Positions 1-9,381 of a stretch of DNA of 64,000 bases are shown in pieces. Positions within the stretch are counted from its first letter, which is position 1, and each line of letters starts with the position of its first letter. The notes under the pieces were generated by a model, which worked only from the letters and a program-made list of their open reading frames with translations, had not been told where the DNA came from and searched no databases. The stretch is from an uncultured Eubacterium sp. (GTDB taxonomy: Bacteria; Bacillota; Clostridia; Oscillospirales; Acutalibacteraceae): NCBI GenBank assembly GCA_910577195.1, contig CAJTLP010000005.1, positions 172,372 through 236,371 on the forward strand, read 5' to 3'. The position numbers and the translations under genes are program-made.

Positions 1-64
1 TTACAGTTGCCGCCAGCAGAATAAACGCTGAGGCAATATATCTTTGCTTAATACTCTGTTTCAA
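1..64 (-). CDS. N-terminus of an exported or membrane protein, running off the left edge
   Basis: Only about 21 codons are visible. The minus strand reads TTG-Lys-Gln-Ser-Ile-Lys-Gln-Arg followed by a hydrophobic stretch (IASAFILLAATV), the charge pattern of a signal peptide or signal anchor. An AAGGTG ribosome binding site lies about 5 nt upstream of the TTG, and an in-frame TAA at 74-76 rules out a longer N-terminus. The gene follows the terminator at 105-128, so it is probably a separate transcription unit. The product cannot be identified. Confidence 0.4.
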   Translation of the reverse strand, partial: MKQSIKQRYIASAFILLAATV

Positions 65-104
65 TAAATCACCTTAAGTAGGCAGCAGCCGAAATAAAAA
101 AATC

Positions 105-128
105 AGGCAGTACAAAAATGTACTGCCT
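105..128 (-). terminator. Rho-independent terminator after the 157-618 gene
   Basis: A perfect 10-bp stem (AGGCAGTACA / TGTACTGCCT) encloses an AAAA loop. On the minus strand it is followed by a run of seven T's. It lies 29 bp beyond the stop codon of the upstream minus-strand gene. Confidence 0.85.
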
Positions 129-156
129 TTAAAATTCTCTTTAAAATTCTGATTTA

Positions 157-618
157 TTATTCATTACTTGCATCGGTTACTTCAGCATCATCAGCCTCAA
201 CAGTAACCTCCGTCTTATTCATCTTATCAAACTCTTTCTGAAAAGCATCGCGTGTTTTCTTTGTGGCAGATGACACTGCTTCATTGAACTGTAATTTCGC
301 TTCTTCAATCTCTATCGTTAAAAGCTCAATCTTTTCCTTGAGCAATGCAATTCTGTTTGCAACATCCTCAAGTTCGGACTGATTAACCTCTTCTCCGATA
401 TAGCTGTTATACTGCAGCTCACCATACTTTTCAAATAATCTTGAAAGCTTTGTTTTGGCATCAAGGCATTCAACCTTTTTTCTGCTCATTTCAAGATGCT
501 CGGCACTTTTTTTGCTGACAGTTTCCGCCATATTCCTTGTCTTGTTAAAAACCTCTTCAAGCTTAGGATTATTCATCAAATCATTCGTACCGAATATATC
601 ACTGAATTTCATTGCCAT
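157..618 (-). CDS. Hypothetical coiled-coil protein
   Basis: This is a 153-residue, highly charged soluble protein with no signal peptide or membrane segment. Residues of about 15-130 are rich in Lys, Glu and Leu with heptad-like spacing (for example RIALLKEKIELLTIEIEEAK), so a long helical coiled coil is expected. The C-terminus is acidic. The ATG at 618 is preferred because AGAGGTGG sits 5 nt upstream, while a GTG at 627 would lie inside that binding site. The gene has its own promoter (637-665) and terminator, so it is a single-gene unit after hemZ. No family was recognised. Confidence 0.65.
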   Translation of the reverse strand: MAMKFSDIFGTNDLMNNPKLEEVFNKTRNMAETVSKKSAEHLEMSRKKVECLDAKTKLSRLFEKYGELQYNSYIGEEVNQSELEDVANRIALLKEKIELLTIEIEEAKLQFNEAVSSATKKTRDAFQKEFDKMNKTEVTVEADDAEVTDASNE

Positions 619-636
619 TATTACCACCTCTAATAC

Positions 637-665
637 ATTATATTACAATTTGTAAAACATTGCAA
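637..665 (-). promoter_or_regulatory. Sigma-A type promoter for the 157-618 gene
   Basis: On the minus strand TTGCAA (660-665) and TATAAT (637-642) are separated by 17 bp. They sit about 20 bp upstream of the start codon and just downstream of the hemZ stop. Confidence 0.7.
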
Positions 666-681
666 TACTTGAGGTGTATAT

Positions 682-2115
682 TTATATATATTCATTATAA
701 AATTTTAATATACCGCTTTTTCTTGAAAGAATTTCATCAAAATCATCAATATATTCATATGGATATTTATAATTATATATTCTTTCGATTTTTCCTGTTT
801 TCTGATTTTTCAGTCTTGTAACAGCCCCTGCACCTACTGCAAAAACAGAGTGCGTCTCGTCCATCATATAGACATTATAGAGGCAATCCATACCGTCCTT
901 GCACCAGCCCACATTTTCAAGATTACCCAGTGATTTTGACTGTCTGTACATATAATACGGATAGTAATTGTTATCAGACAGAGCTTGATTGGAATAGTCC
1001 ACCATATCGGAAACCGTGAGTCTGTCCGTCAAATTAAAGGTGCTTTCACGAGTAACCATATAGGCCGCTGATTTCAGTGCAAGAGTATGTACGGTGATTG
1101 ACTCGGCACCCAAATCAATCGCTTTATCAATACTGCTTCTGAATGAGGCTGAATCATCCTTAGGAAGGCCTGCAATAAAGTCCATATTGATGTTATCAAA
1201 GCCGCATTCCCTTGCCAGATGAAACGCATCAACGGTCTGCTTTGCAGTATGCTTTCTGCCGATTGCCTCCAGCACATCATCATTAAAGGACTGCGGATTA
1301 ATACTGATACGCGTAACACCTGCATTTTTTAAAGCATTCAGCTTTTCACGAGTCACCGTATCAGGTCTGCCTGCCTCAACAGTATATTCACGCAGTGCGG
1401 ATAAATCAAAATTTCTGCTTATTGTATTAAAAATTTTTGCTAAGGATTCAGCGTCAAGGGTCGTAGGTGTTCCGCCGCCGAAATAAACGGTTTCCAGTCT
1501 GAGGTCAAGACTCTTCGCAATTTTCCCTGTCTCCTCAAGCTCCCTGCAAAGCAGGTCAACATACGGCTCTATCAGCTTTTTTGTACGCTCAATGGAATGG
1601 GAAACAAAGGAGCAGTATGAACAGCGAGTGGGACAAAAGGGAATGGAAACATAGAGGGAAAAGGATTTCTCCCCTGAAAGAGAAATAATCTGATTTTCAT
1701 GCCCCATAACCTCAATTGCCAAATCTGTTTTCTCAGGTGAAACAAGAAAATTATGAATAAAATAATCCCTTGCCCCCTGCTCGCCATAGCTTTGCGTAAA
1801 GCGGTGCATAAGCTTTGCAGGACGCACACCGAAAAGTATACCCCACGCAGATTGAATGCCCATAAGCTCGCTTAAAGTATGATAAAGCAAAACGGACATA
1901 GCCGTTGCCATATCCTCATTACTGTCAATTCTTTTCGTTTTTACAAGGCTTTTATCATAGACCTTTGCATCAACAATAAAAGTATCCTCCGTCTTTTCCG
2001 TGATGATAACAATATCCTCTTCGCCGTCACGCTTTATCTTTTCATAAGGAAAAAATGCGGTGCAGATATTTTTCATATCATACTCAAACGGATGATTTAT
2101 AACCTTAAGTATCAT
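682..2115 (-). CDS. hemZ: Radical SAM coproporphyrinogen III oxidase-like protein HemZ
   Basis: The 477-residue protein has the HemN/HemZ radical SAM core. The cluster motif is CPTRCSYC (Cys161, Cys165, Cys168; CX3CX2C), followed by the SAM-binding YFGGGTP at about 211-217. The N-terminal 150 residues, containing GILFGVRPAKL, match the extension typical of the Firmicutes HemZ subgroup rather than HemN. By family, such proteins are annotated as oxygen-independent coproporphyrinogen dehydrogenases using SAM and a 4Fe-4S cluster. Activity is unproven for many members, and no other heme gene is visible here. It lies 14 bp downstream of the metallo-hydrolase gene and is probably the last gene of the relA-dtd operon. 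Confidence 0.85.
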   Translation of the reverse strand: MILKVINHPFEYDMKNICTAFFPYEKIKRDGEEDIVIITEKTEDTFIVDAKVYDKSLVKTKRIDSNEDMATAMSVLLYHTLSELMGIQSAWGILFGVRPAKLMHRFTQSYGEQGARDYFIHNFLVSPEKTDLAIEVMGHENQIISLSGEKSFSLYVSIPFCPTRCSYCSFVSHSIERTKKLIEPYVDLLCRELEETGKIAKSLDLRLETVYFGGGTPTTLDAESLAKIFNTISRNFDLSALREYTVEAGRPDTVTREKLNALKNAGVTRISINPQSFNDDVLEAIGRKHTAKQTVDAFHLARECGFDNINMDFIAGLPKDDSASFRSSIDKAIDLGAESITVHTLALKSAAYMVTRESTFNLTDRLTVSDMVDYSNQALSDNNYYPYYMYRQSKSLGNLENVGWCKDGMDCLYNVYMMDETHSVFAVGAGAVTRLKNQKTGKIERIYNYKYPYEYIDDFDEILSRKSGILKFYNEYI

Positions 2116-2129
2116 AATTTATAAAATTC

Positions 2130-2744
2130 CTATTTCATATACGGATTATTTGCACGTTCAAAGTCAAGAGTTGATACTCTGTCGTGTCCGGGATATACCT
2201 TAAGATTTCCTTTTAAATCAGCAATTTTTTTAAGGCTCTTCAGTATCTCGGCAGATGAACCACCCGGAAAATCAGTCCTGCCGCAGGAGCAGAAAAACAA
2301 TGTGTCCCCTGTAAATATTTTATCGTCACAAATATAACACAGTCCGCCCTTTGTGTGGCCTGGAGTTGAAATAACCCTGATGATACTCTCACCAAGTGTG
2401 ATTGTGTCACCGTCCCCAACAATCATATCTGCATCGGTATTATTCTGCTGCGCACCGCAAAAGGCGGCAAGGCTTGCCTTTGATGAGGAGAGCATGGGAC
2501 TGTCCTCAGAACTGATAACAACCTTTGCACCTGTCAGCTCCCGAATACCCTTAACACCTGCAATATGGTCAAAATGACCGTGTGTCAGGAGAATATATTC
2601 AAGCTCGCAGTCACCGATAAAGTTTCTCATTTTCTGACTGTCCTCAGTGCAGTCCACAAGAGCGGATTTGCCTGTCGCAGTATCGGTTATAAGATAGCAG
2701 TTATTTTCAAGACTGCCGAACACATCATATTTTACATCAAGCAT
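2130..2744 (-). CDS. MBL-fold metallo-hydrolase (glyoxalase II-like)
   Basis: The 204-residue protein has the metallo-beta-lactamase signature THGHFDH at 54-60, then STPGHTKGG and TGDTLF, which together supply the His/Asp ligands of a dinuclear metal site. Size and motifs fit the small hydroxyacylglutathione hydrolase-like group of Firmicutes. The true substrate is unknown, and glutathione thioesters are unlikely in a typical Clostridium relative. The gene overlaps dtd by 1 bp, a common pairing after relA in this phylum, and should be co-transcribed with it. Confidence 0.8.
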   Translation of the reverse strand: MLDVKYDVFGSLENNCYLITDTATGKSALVDCTEDSQKMRNFIGDCELEYILLTHGHFDHIAGVKGIRELTGAKVVISSEDSPMLSSSKASLAAFCGAQQNNTDADMIVGDGDTITLGESIIRVISTPGHTKGGLCYICDDKIFTGDTLFFCSCGRTDFPGGSSAEILKSLKKIADLKGNLKVYPGHDRVSTLDFERANNPYMK

Positions 2745-3196
2745 TATTTAAGCTCCCTGCTTTCAAGAATAATGGTAACAGGTCCGTCATTTAAAAGAGA
2801 TACCTTCATATCCGCACCGAATTCACCTGTATCAACCTTTTCAACGCCTGCTTTTCTCAGTTCATCAACAAAGTACATATAAAGCTCATTTGCAATGTCA
2901 GGAGGTGCGGATGCTGTAAAGCTGGGTCTCCTGCCGTGTGAACAGTCTGCACATAAGGTAAACTGAGAAACCACTAATATTTCTCCGGAAATGTCAAGGC
3001 AGGATAAATTCATTTTACCGTTTTCATCCTCAAAAATACGTAGTACAGGAATCTTTTTTATCAGCTTATCCGCATCTGCTTTTGTATCACCCTGCTCAAC
3101 ACCGAGCAGAAGCATAAGTCCTTTATCTGTTTTGCCAACCTCTTTGCCGTCAATAACGACAGAGGAATAGGAAACTCTTTGAATCACAGCTTTCAT
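2744..3196 (-). CDS. dtd: D-aminoacyl-tRNA deacylase
   Basis: The 150-residue protein matches Dtd over its full length: N-terminal MKAVIQRVSYSSV, the catalytic SQFTLCAD motif near residue 80, and the C-terminal NDGPVTIILES with the cross-subunit GP cis-Pro motif. Dtd removes D-amino acids mischarged onto tRNA in the cytoplasm. The stop of relA and the start of dtd share a base (3196), indicating translational coupling. The relA-dtd order is widespread in Firmicutes. Confidence 0.95.
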   Translation of the reverse strand: MKAVIQRVSYSSVVIDGKEVGKTDKGLMLLLGVEQGDTKADADKLIKKIPVLRIFEDENGKMNLSCLDISGEILVVSQFTLCADCSHGRRPSFTASAPPDIANELYMYFVDELRKAGVEKVDTGEFGADMKVSLLNDGPVTIILESRELK

Positions 3197-5403
3197 CAGT
3201 TACCACTTCTTTCAATATGATAAACGCCGTCAACCTTTCTGAGCAGCTTCAATACACTTTCAAGATGCTCTTTGGAATTGACGGAAATCGTCATTGTTGT
3301 AAGGCAGTTGCCCTCATTAATCGGTCTTGCATTAATGGAGTGAATTTTCACGTGGGCAGTTGCCATTTTTGTTGTGATATCCAGCACAACACCGTCACGG
3401 TCAATGGCATAAACATCAATTGTTGACCTTGCCTCAACCTGAATACTGCTGTCCCAATGGCAGTTCACCCAGCGCTCAGGCTCAGAGGAATGTGCAATAT
3501 CCGTCGGTACATTCACGCAGTCACGTCTGTGAACGGTCAATCCTGTGCCACGATTGATAAATCCGATAATCGGTTCACCGGGTATAGGTGAACAGCAGCG
3601 TGCCATTTTAATAAGGCAGTTGTCTATCCCCTCAACCACAACGCCATTGCTGTTTTTTGAAGAGGTGTTATCCTCCACATTTATCATCGGCTTAGGTGCA
3701 ACAGCAGGCTCCTTAGGTTTCCAGTTGCGGTTATACTCGTCCTTTATACCGGGCATAAGGCGTGTAATCTGTATACCGCCGTAGCCGACTGCAGCATAAA
3801 AATCATCCAGCTCTGCAAAATGCTGACGCTCAGCAATCTTTTCAATAAACTTTTCATACTGCTCACTATCAAGACGGATAAAGTTACGTTTGAACTCGCG
3901 TTCTACCTCAGCCTTGCCGTTGACAATATTTTCGTCACGCTTTTCTTTTTTAAACCAGGAGCGGATTTTACTCCTTGATTCACCTGTTTTCACGATATTC
4001 AGCCAGTCACGGCTCGGTCCTTTACCCTGCTGATTGGATGTAAGAATTTCAACTATCTCACCTGTTTTAACCTTATAATCCAGATTGACAATTTTACCGT
4101 TAACCTTAGCGCCGACCATTTTGTTGCCAACTGCCGAATGAATAGCATAGGCAAAGTCAATAACCGTTGCACCCTTTGGCAGAGCCTTTACATCGCCTCT
4201 TGGTGTGAACACATAAATTTCCTCAATGGAAAGGTCACCCTTGATATTGGCAACAAGCTCTTCGGCATTTTCGGTTTCATTGCCGGTTTCAAGGATTCTG
4301 TGAACCCATTCAAGCTGGCTGTCCATTTTATCATTTCCGCCCTTGCCCAGCTTATATTTCCAGTGGGCAGCAATACCGTATTCAGCCGTTTTGTGCATAT
4401 CCCATGTACGAATCTGAATTTCAAACGGTATTCCTGATTTGCTCAGAACAGTTGTATGGAGCGACTGATATCTGTTTGGCTTGGGCATAGAGATATAGTC
4501 CTTAAATCTGCCGGGAAGCGGCTTGAACATATCGTGCACTATACCAAGTGCATTATAACAGTCAATCATAGAATCAACAATAATTCTGACTGCGTAGATA
4601 TCAAAAATCTGTTCAAAATTTTTACCCTTGATATAAACCTTACGGAAAATACCGTGTACGGATTTCACACGCGAGGTAATCATAGCGTTATCCATAACAG
4701 GCATAATTTTATCACTTATCTGATTTTTAATATCGTTTAAAAATTTCTCGCCCTGTTCCTTTTTCATAGAAAGATTTTTTTCTATTTCCTTATAGGCAAT
4801 GGGGTCAAGATAATAAATTGCTAAATCTTCAAGCTCTTCCTTTATAGGACGGATACCGAGACGGTGCGCAATGGGAGCATAAATCTCCAGCGTTTCCAGA
4901 CTTTTTTCACGCTGCTTGTATTCCGGCCAGAATTTTGCCGTACGCATATTATGAAGGCGGTCGCAAAGCTTGATGATAATAACCCTGATATCCTCATTCA
5001 TTGCAATAAACATTTTACGGATATTCTCTGCCTGTACCTCCTCACGTGTGGAAAGAGGAATCTGACCAAGCTTGGTTACACCGTCAACGAGCAGTGCAAT
5101 TTCGTCACCGAATTCCTTTTTGATATAATCCAGATCATATTCCGTGTCCTCCACAACATCGTGAAGAAGAGCACCGATTATACACTCATTATCCATACCC
5201 AGTGCAAAAAGAATTTCCGCAACAGCAACAGGGTGCATAATATAAGGCTCACCTGAACGCCTGCGCTGATTTTTATGGGCATCGCGGGCAAGGTTATATG
5301 CCTTTTCAATTTTAGCACAGTCATACTGTGAACTGCTTTTTACCTTTTCGAAAAAAGTCTGAAAGCCGTCGTTGTATTCCTGATCATAAACTGTATCAAT
5401 CAA
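3196..5403 (-). CDS. relA: Bifunctional (p)ppGpp synthetase/hydrolase (RelA/SpoT homologue)
   Basis: The 735-residue protein has the long Rsh layout. The HD hydrolase domain has MHPVAVA at 56-62 and HDVVEDT at 81-87. The synthetase domain contains GRFKDYISMPKPN and YQSLHTT. A TGS domain lies at about residues 390-450 (VFTPRGDVKALPKGAT) and an ACT domain occupies the last 75 residues. The intact HDxxED motif predicts that ppGpp hydrolysis is retained. It controls the stringent response at the ribosome. It overlaps recJ by 8 bp and dtd by 1 bp, so the three are translated from one transcript. Confidence 0.95.
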   Translation of the reverse strand: MIDTVYDQEYNDGFQTFFEKVKSSSQYDCAKIEKAYNLARDAHKNQRRRSGEPYIMHPVAVAEILFALGMDNECIIGALLHDVVEDTEYDLDYIKKEFGDEIALLVDGVTKLGQIPLSTREEVQAENIRKMFIAMNEDIRVIIIKLCDRLHNMRTAKFWPEYKQREKSLETLEIYAPIAHRLGIRPIKEELEDLAIYYLDPIAYKEIEKNLSMKKEQGEKFLNDIKNQISDKIMPVMDNAMITSRVKSVHGIFRKVYIKGKNFEQIFDIYAVRIIVDSMIDCYNALGIVHDMFKPLPGRFKDYISMPKPNRYQSLHTTVLSKSGIPFEIQIRTWDMHKTAEYGIAAHWKYKLGKGGNDKMDSQLEWVHRILETGNETENAEELVANIKGDLSIEEIYVFTPRGDVKALPKGATVIDFAYAIHSAVGNKMVGAKVNGKIVNLDYKVKTGEIVEILTSNQQGKGPSRDWLNIVKTGESRSKIRSWFKKEKRDENIVNGKAEVEREFKRNFIRLDSEQYEKFIEKIAERQHFAELDDFYAAVGYGGIQITRLMPGIKDEYNRNWKPKEPAVAPKPMINVEDNTSSKNSNGVVVEGIDNCLIKMARCCSPIPGEPIIGFINRGTGLTVHRRDCVNVPTDIAHSSEPERWVNCHWDSSIQVEARSTIDVYAIDRDGVVLDITTKMATAHVKIHSINARPINEGNCLTTMTISVNSKEHLESVLKLLRKVDGVYHIERSGN

Positions 5404-7429
5404 TTTTAAGCCTTCCCTTCAGGGTTTTCATTATATTTGTTTCATTGAGGGAAACCTTCCCCTCTGTCTGATTAAGTATTACCTTTTCGCCGTCACGGCT
5501 TATCAGCCCTGCTTCACAAAAAGCCTCAAGTGCAAAAAAGAGCTGACCGTATGTAACCGACTGCTTTACAGCAAAATACAAATCATCAAAGCTGTACTGC
5601 CAGCCCTTGTTCTGTTTTAAAAATCTGTATATATCGCCGCAGATATCCCTGTTGGGATATAACGATACATCACCATTGTGTCCGAGTTTAAAAAGTTCAA
5701 GCTCATTTTTTTCTTTAAAATATTGATCATCATCTATTCCGTTCGGTCTGATGTCCTCAGCACGTATGGAAAGATAATATCTTCCTTTAAAATAATTTTT
5801 AGACACCTTGATTGCCACATCAATGGAATCTCCTGCCTTATATGGGAACTCGTCAACGGTTGTTTTGAACTTAACAATTTTAAAGTTTTTCCCCTTTTTC
5901 TGCACTTCAAGCCGAATATGCTTGCCCTCACCAATCGGAGTTACAGAGACCAGTGTAACATTGAACAAGCCGAAAACAGGCTGAGCATTATCCGCACCGT
6001 AAGGCTCAAGACTTGAAAGGTTATCCACAAGGTCCGTATTCAGATAAAACGGTGACAGCTTGCAGTCAAGACGCAGCGAGCAGGCAGGCATTACCTCGTA
6101 TTTTCTGACAGCATAATCATTGATGCATTCTCTGAAAGCATCTATATTTTCTTTTACAATGCCAAGTCCTGCAGCAAGCGGATGTCCGCCAAAATGGGTG
6201 AGCAAATCCGAGCAAGAGGAAATAGCATCAAAAATATTAAAGCCGTCAACACTTCGTGCTGAACCGGTACACTTTCCGTCCTCATCCATTCCGATAATAA
6301 TTGCCGGCTTTCCGTAAGCTGAAACGATATGAGAGGCTACGATACCGATAACGCCGTGATGATAATTTTCACCGGCGATAACGATTACACGATTCTCCAC
6401 AAGCTCAGGATAATCTGCAATTCTCTGCTTAATATCATCAAGGATATTTGACTCAACCTCATGCCTGTGATTATTTTCAAGATTCAGCTGCTCTGCCTTA
6501 AAACGAGCATCCTCATAATCATCACTGATAAGCAGTTCAACTGCTTTTGACGCATGATCCATTCTGCCTGCCGCATTGATACGAGGACAAAGCTGAAATG
6601 CCACATCAACCGAACTTATATCATCCTCAGAATTACCTGCTGCCTGACGAAGTGCAGCAATACCGATTCTTGAATCGTTGTTGATCAGCTCAAGACCATA
6701 TTTGACAAAGGCTCTGTTTTCACTCTTAAGCGGAACAACATCGCCGATTGTACCGATAGCAACAAGGTCAGCATACTGTTCAAGCATTTCGCTTACATCA
6801 CCGTCATAGAGTGCACAGGCGAGCTTGAAAGCAACACCCACACCTGCAAACTCCCTGAACTTGATATCATTATCCTCACGATGCGGATTGACCACTGCAC
6901 AGGCTCTCGGCAGTGCATCACCAATTTGATGATGGTCAGTAACCACCAGTTCCATACCGAGAGAATAGATATACTCCGCCTCATCAATAGCGGATATACC
7001 GTTATCGACAGTAATAATCAAATCCGTACCCTGTTCCTTTATTTTGTCAATGGCGGACATATTCATACCATATCCGTCCGTAAGACGATTCGGAATAAAA
7101 TAGATTACATCAGCACCTATGCTCTCAAAAAAAGTATAAAGCAGTGCAGTTGATGTTACACCGTCGCAATCGTAGTCGCCGTATATACAGATTTTCTCAT
7201 CCTTTTCAAGAGCCTCATTAATACGGGAAACAGCCTTATCCATATCTTTCAATGAATAAGGCGATGTAAAGGTACAGCCTGAATTGATAAAATCAGAGGC
7301 TGAAAGTTCATCATCAATTCCCCTTGAAACAAGAAGAAAGGCAATGAACGGATCAATATTCAGTTTTTCACTTAAAAGCGATGCCTTTTCCTTATCGGCA
7401 TCGGCAACTATCCATCTTTTATGCGACAT
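5396..7429 (-). CDS. recJ: Single-stranded-DNA-specific exonuclease RecJ
   Basis: The 677-residue protein carries the DHH phosphoesterase motifs: YGDYDCDGVTS with Asp85, Asp87 and Asp89, VDNG near 141, and the DHH triad at 165-167. A DHHA1 domain with a FGGHPLAAG motif follows in the middle, then an OB-like region. It is longer than E. coli RecJ by a C-terminal region of about 100 residues, as in other Firmicutes. RecJ degrades ssDNA 5' to 3' in recombination and repair. Its start overlaps the hisE stop by one base and its end overlaps relA, linking the histidine operon to the stringent-response genes. Confidence 0.93.
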   Translation of the reverse strand: MSHKRWIVADADKEKASLLSEKLNIDPFIAFLLVSRGIDDELSASDFINSGCTFTSPYSLKDMDKAVSRINEALEKDEKICIYGDYDCDGVTSTALLYTFFESIGADVIYFIPNRLTDGYGMNMSAIDKIKEQGTDLIITVDNGISAIDEAEYIYSLGMELVVTDHHQIGDALPRACAVVNPHREDNDIKFREFAGVGVAFKLACALYDGDVSEMLEQYADLVAIGTIGDVVPLKSENRAFVKYGLELINNDSRIGIAALRQAAGNSEDDISSVDVAFQLCPRINAAGRMDHASKAVELLISDDYEDARFKAEQLNLENNHRHEVESNILDDIKQRIADYPELVENRVIVIAGENYHHGVIGIVASHIVSAYGKPAIIIGMDEDGKCTGSARSVDGFNIFDAISSCSDLLTHFGGHPLAAGLGIVKENIDAFRECINDYAVRKYEVMPACSLRLDCKLSPFYLNTDLVDNLSSLEPYGADNAQPVFGLFNVTLVSVTPIGEGKHIRLEVQKKGKNFKIVKFKTTVDEFPYKAGDSIDVAIKVSKNYFKGRYYLSIRAEDIRPNGIDDDQYFKEKNELELFKLGHNGDVSLYPNRDICGDIYRFLKQNKGWQYSFDDLYFAVKQSVTYGQLFFALEAFCEAGLISRDGEKVILNQTEGKVSLNETNIMKTLKGRLKID

Positions 7430-7752
7430 TATGTATTCTTATCTACCACGTGAAATTTTTTCAGGTTTCCTGCTTTGGCTGCTCTTTTTTCAAGCTCAGC
7501 CTCAATATCCTCAGGCGTGATACCCTGATTCGCCATCATAACAAGTGTATGATAAATAAGGTCTGTAATTTCATATACGGTTTCCTCTTTATCATTATTT
7601 TTAGCGGCGATTACCATTTCAGTACATTCCTCGCCGACCTTTTTTAAAATCTTGTCAATTCCCTTTTCAAAAAGATAGCAGGTATAAGAACCCTCCTGCT
7701 GATCAGCCTTTCTGTCCAGAATGGTCTGATATTCATTCTTAATATAATCCAT
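7429..7752 (-). CDS. hisE: Phosphoribosyl-ATP pyrophosphatase
   Basis: The 107-residue protein is all-alpha HisE: KVGEECTEMVIAAKN supplies the acidic metal-binding helix, followed by EITDLIYHTLVMM. It hydrolyses PR-ATP to PR-AMP, step 2 of histidine synthesis. It is a separate gene rather than the HisIE fusion of many bacteria, but the ends of hisI and hisE touch (shared base 7752), which keeps the two activities coupled. Confidence 0.95.
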   Translation of the reverse strand: MDYIKNEYQTILDRKADQQEGSYTCYLFEKGIDKILKKVGEECTEMVIAAKNNDKEETVYEITDLIYHTLVMMANQGITPEDIEAELEKRAAKAGNLKKFHVVDKNT

Positions 7753-8078
7753 TAAAAATCTCCTTCAATTTTATTAAAGAAACACGAATGATTACCTGTA
7801 TGGCAGGCAGCACCTGTCTGAACCACTTTAATTAAAAGCGTATCATCATCGCAGTCACCATGAATGGAAACGATTTTCTGCAGATGTCCTGAGGTAGCCC
7901 CCTTGTTCCAGAGCTCCTGCCTTGAACGCGACCAGAACCAGGTATAGCCTGTTTCCAGTGTTTTCTGCATGGATTCCCTGTTCATATAGGCGAGCATAAG
8001 CACCTCGCCTGTTGACTCCTCCTGCACAATGGCAGGAATTAAATCAGCCTTTTTAAAATACTTTTCTACATCAATCAT
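7752..8078 (-). CDS. hisI: Phosphoribosyl-AMP cyclohydrolase
   Basis: The 108-residue protein has the HisI signatures: EVLMLAYMNRES, the TWFWSRSRQELWNKGATSG block, and the zinc ligands in GDCDDDT and ACHTGNHSCF. It opens the PR-AMP ring in step 3 of histidine synthesis. The gene overlaps hisA by 4 bp (ATGA type), so it should be translated in step with hisA. Confidence 0.95.
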   Translation of the reverse strand: MIDVEKYFKKADLIPAIVQEESTGEVLMLAYMNRESMQKTLETGYTWFWSRSRQELWNKGATSGHLQKIVSIHGDCDDDTLLIKVVQTGAACHTGNHSCFFNKIEGDF

Positions 8079-8788
8079 TTACAAGCCTCCACTGCGTCAG
8101 CAAGATTAAGTGTGCCTTCATAAAGGCTTTTGCCGCATATAGCGCCATACAATCCACTGTCACGCAGATTGATTATATCATTGATATTTGTAACACCGCC
8201 TGAGGCCGTTATATCACAGGACACGGCATTGTTGATTTCATTAAGCTGTTCCAGGTTAGGACCTGAAAGTGTACCGTCCTTGCTGATATCCGTAAAGATA
8301 ATTGTTTTCACGCCCACTGCCTCCATCTGTTTTGCCAGGTCGGTAAAATAAACATCACTGCTTTCCATCCAGCCCTCTGTGGCAGCATATCCGTTTTTTG
8401 CGTCAATTCCAGCTGCAATGATATCACCAAACTCCTTAACAGCCTCTTTAACAAGCTGAGGATTTTTCAGTGCAACAGAACCGAGAATAATCCTGCTGAT
8501 ACCGTTGTTGACATAAAAATCAATATCCTTCATTGTACGGATACCACCACCAAGCTCAACCTTAAGCGAGGTTTCTTTCGTAACGGAAATAAAGGTATCT
8601 GCATTCACAGGCTCTTTTTTGAGAGAGCCGTCAAGGTCAACCATATGTATCCATTCACAGCCTGCCTTGACAAAGCTGTCCGCAGTTTCAAGTGCATCGG
8701 CCGCAACCTGTGCAGCAGTTGAAAAATCGCCCTTATAAAGTCTTACAGGCTTACCGCCTATAATATCAATCGCAGGAAAAATAATCAT
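8075..8788 (-). CDS. hisA: ProFAR isomerase (1-(5-phosphoribosyl)-5-[(5-phosphoribosylamino)methylideneamino]imidazole-4-carboxamide isomerase)
   Basis: The 237-residue (beta/alpha)8 barrel has the catalytic Asp in IFPAIDIIGGK near residue 8. Phosphate-binding glycine loops lie at ELGGGIRTM and SGGVTN, and the second catalytic Asp at FTDISKDGT. It catalyses the Amadori rearrangement of ProFAR to PRFAR. In canonical operons hisH and hisF flank hisA; here hisB and hisI do. The PRFAR-consuming HisHF synthase is not in this window. Confidence 0.95.
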   Translation of the reverse strand: MIIFPAIDIIGGKPVRLYKGDFSTAAQVAADALETADSFVKAGCEWIHMVDLDGSLKKEPVNADTFISVTKETSLKVELGGGIRTMKDIDFYVNNGISRIILGSVALKNPQLVKEAVKEFGDIIAAGIDAKNGYAATEGWMESSDVYFTDLAKQMEAVGVKTIIFTDISKDGTLSGPNLEQLNEINNAVSCDITASGGVTNINDIINLRDSGLYGAICGKSLYEGTLNLADAVEACK

Positions 8789-9366
8789 TAAAGAACTCCT
8801 TTTGTTGAAAGGACTGAGCCGTCCTGATTTTTGCGTGTGGCAATTTTCATTGCGTGAGCAACAGCCTTGAATATTGCCTCAATCTCATGATGTGCATTGG
8901 CACCGTATGGTACGCTGATATGAAGTGTTATGCAGGCATTCATTGCAAAGGCTCTGAAAAATTCCTCAGTAACACAGGTTTCATAATCACCGCAAAGCTC
9001 CTGCTCAAAGGAAGCTTTGAATACAAGGAAAGGTCTGTTTGAAATATCAAGAACACAGTTGGCAAGCGCCTCGTCCATAGGGATTGAAAAGGAGCCGTAG
9101 CGTACAATACCGCTCATATCACCAAGTGCTTTTTTAAATGCCATACCCAGTGCAATACCGGTGTCCTCAACCGTATGGTGCGTATCAACCTCCAAATCAC
9201 CTGTAACCTTAACCTTTAAGCCAAAGCCGCCGTGAACACCGAAAGCAGTGAGCATATGGTCAAAAAAGCCGATACCTGTTGAAATTTCAACAGCTCCGCC
9301 GTCCAGATCAAGCTCCACACAAATCTGCGTTTCTTTTGTATTTCTTTCAATTACAGCCGTTCTCAT
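8788..9366 (-). CDS. hisB: Imidazoleglycerol-phosphate dehydratase
   Basis: The 192-residue monofunctional HisB has the manganese-binding motifs GFFDHML near residue 34, DTHHTVED near 61-68 and GANAHHEIEA near 155-164, in the expected two-half repeat. It dehydrates IGP to imidazole acetol phosphate. There is no fused histidinol-phosphatase domain, so that step must be supplied elsewhere. It shares base 8788 with hisA. Upstream, DUF3006 ends 15 bp away, indicating one transcript. Confidence 0.95.
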   Translation of the reverse strand: MRTAVIERNTKETQICVELDLDGGAVEISTGIGFFDHMLTAFGVHGGFGLKVKVTGDLEVDTHHTVEDTGIALGMAFKKALGDMSGIVRYGSFSIPMDEALANCVLDISNRPFLVFKASFEQELCGDYETCVTEEFFRAFAMNACITLHISVPYGANAHHEIEAIFKAVAHAMKIATRKNQDGSVLSTKGVL

Positions 9367-9381
9367 ACAACTACCCTCTTA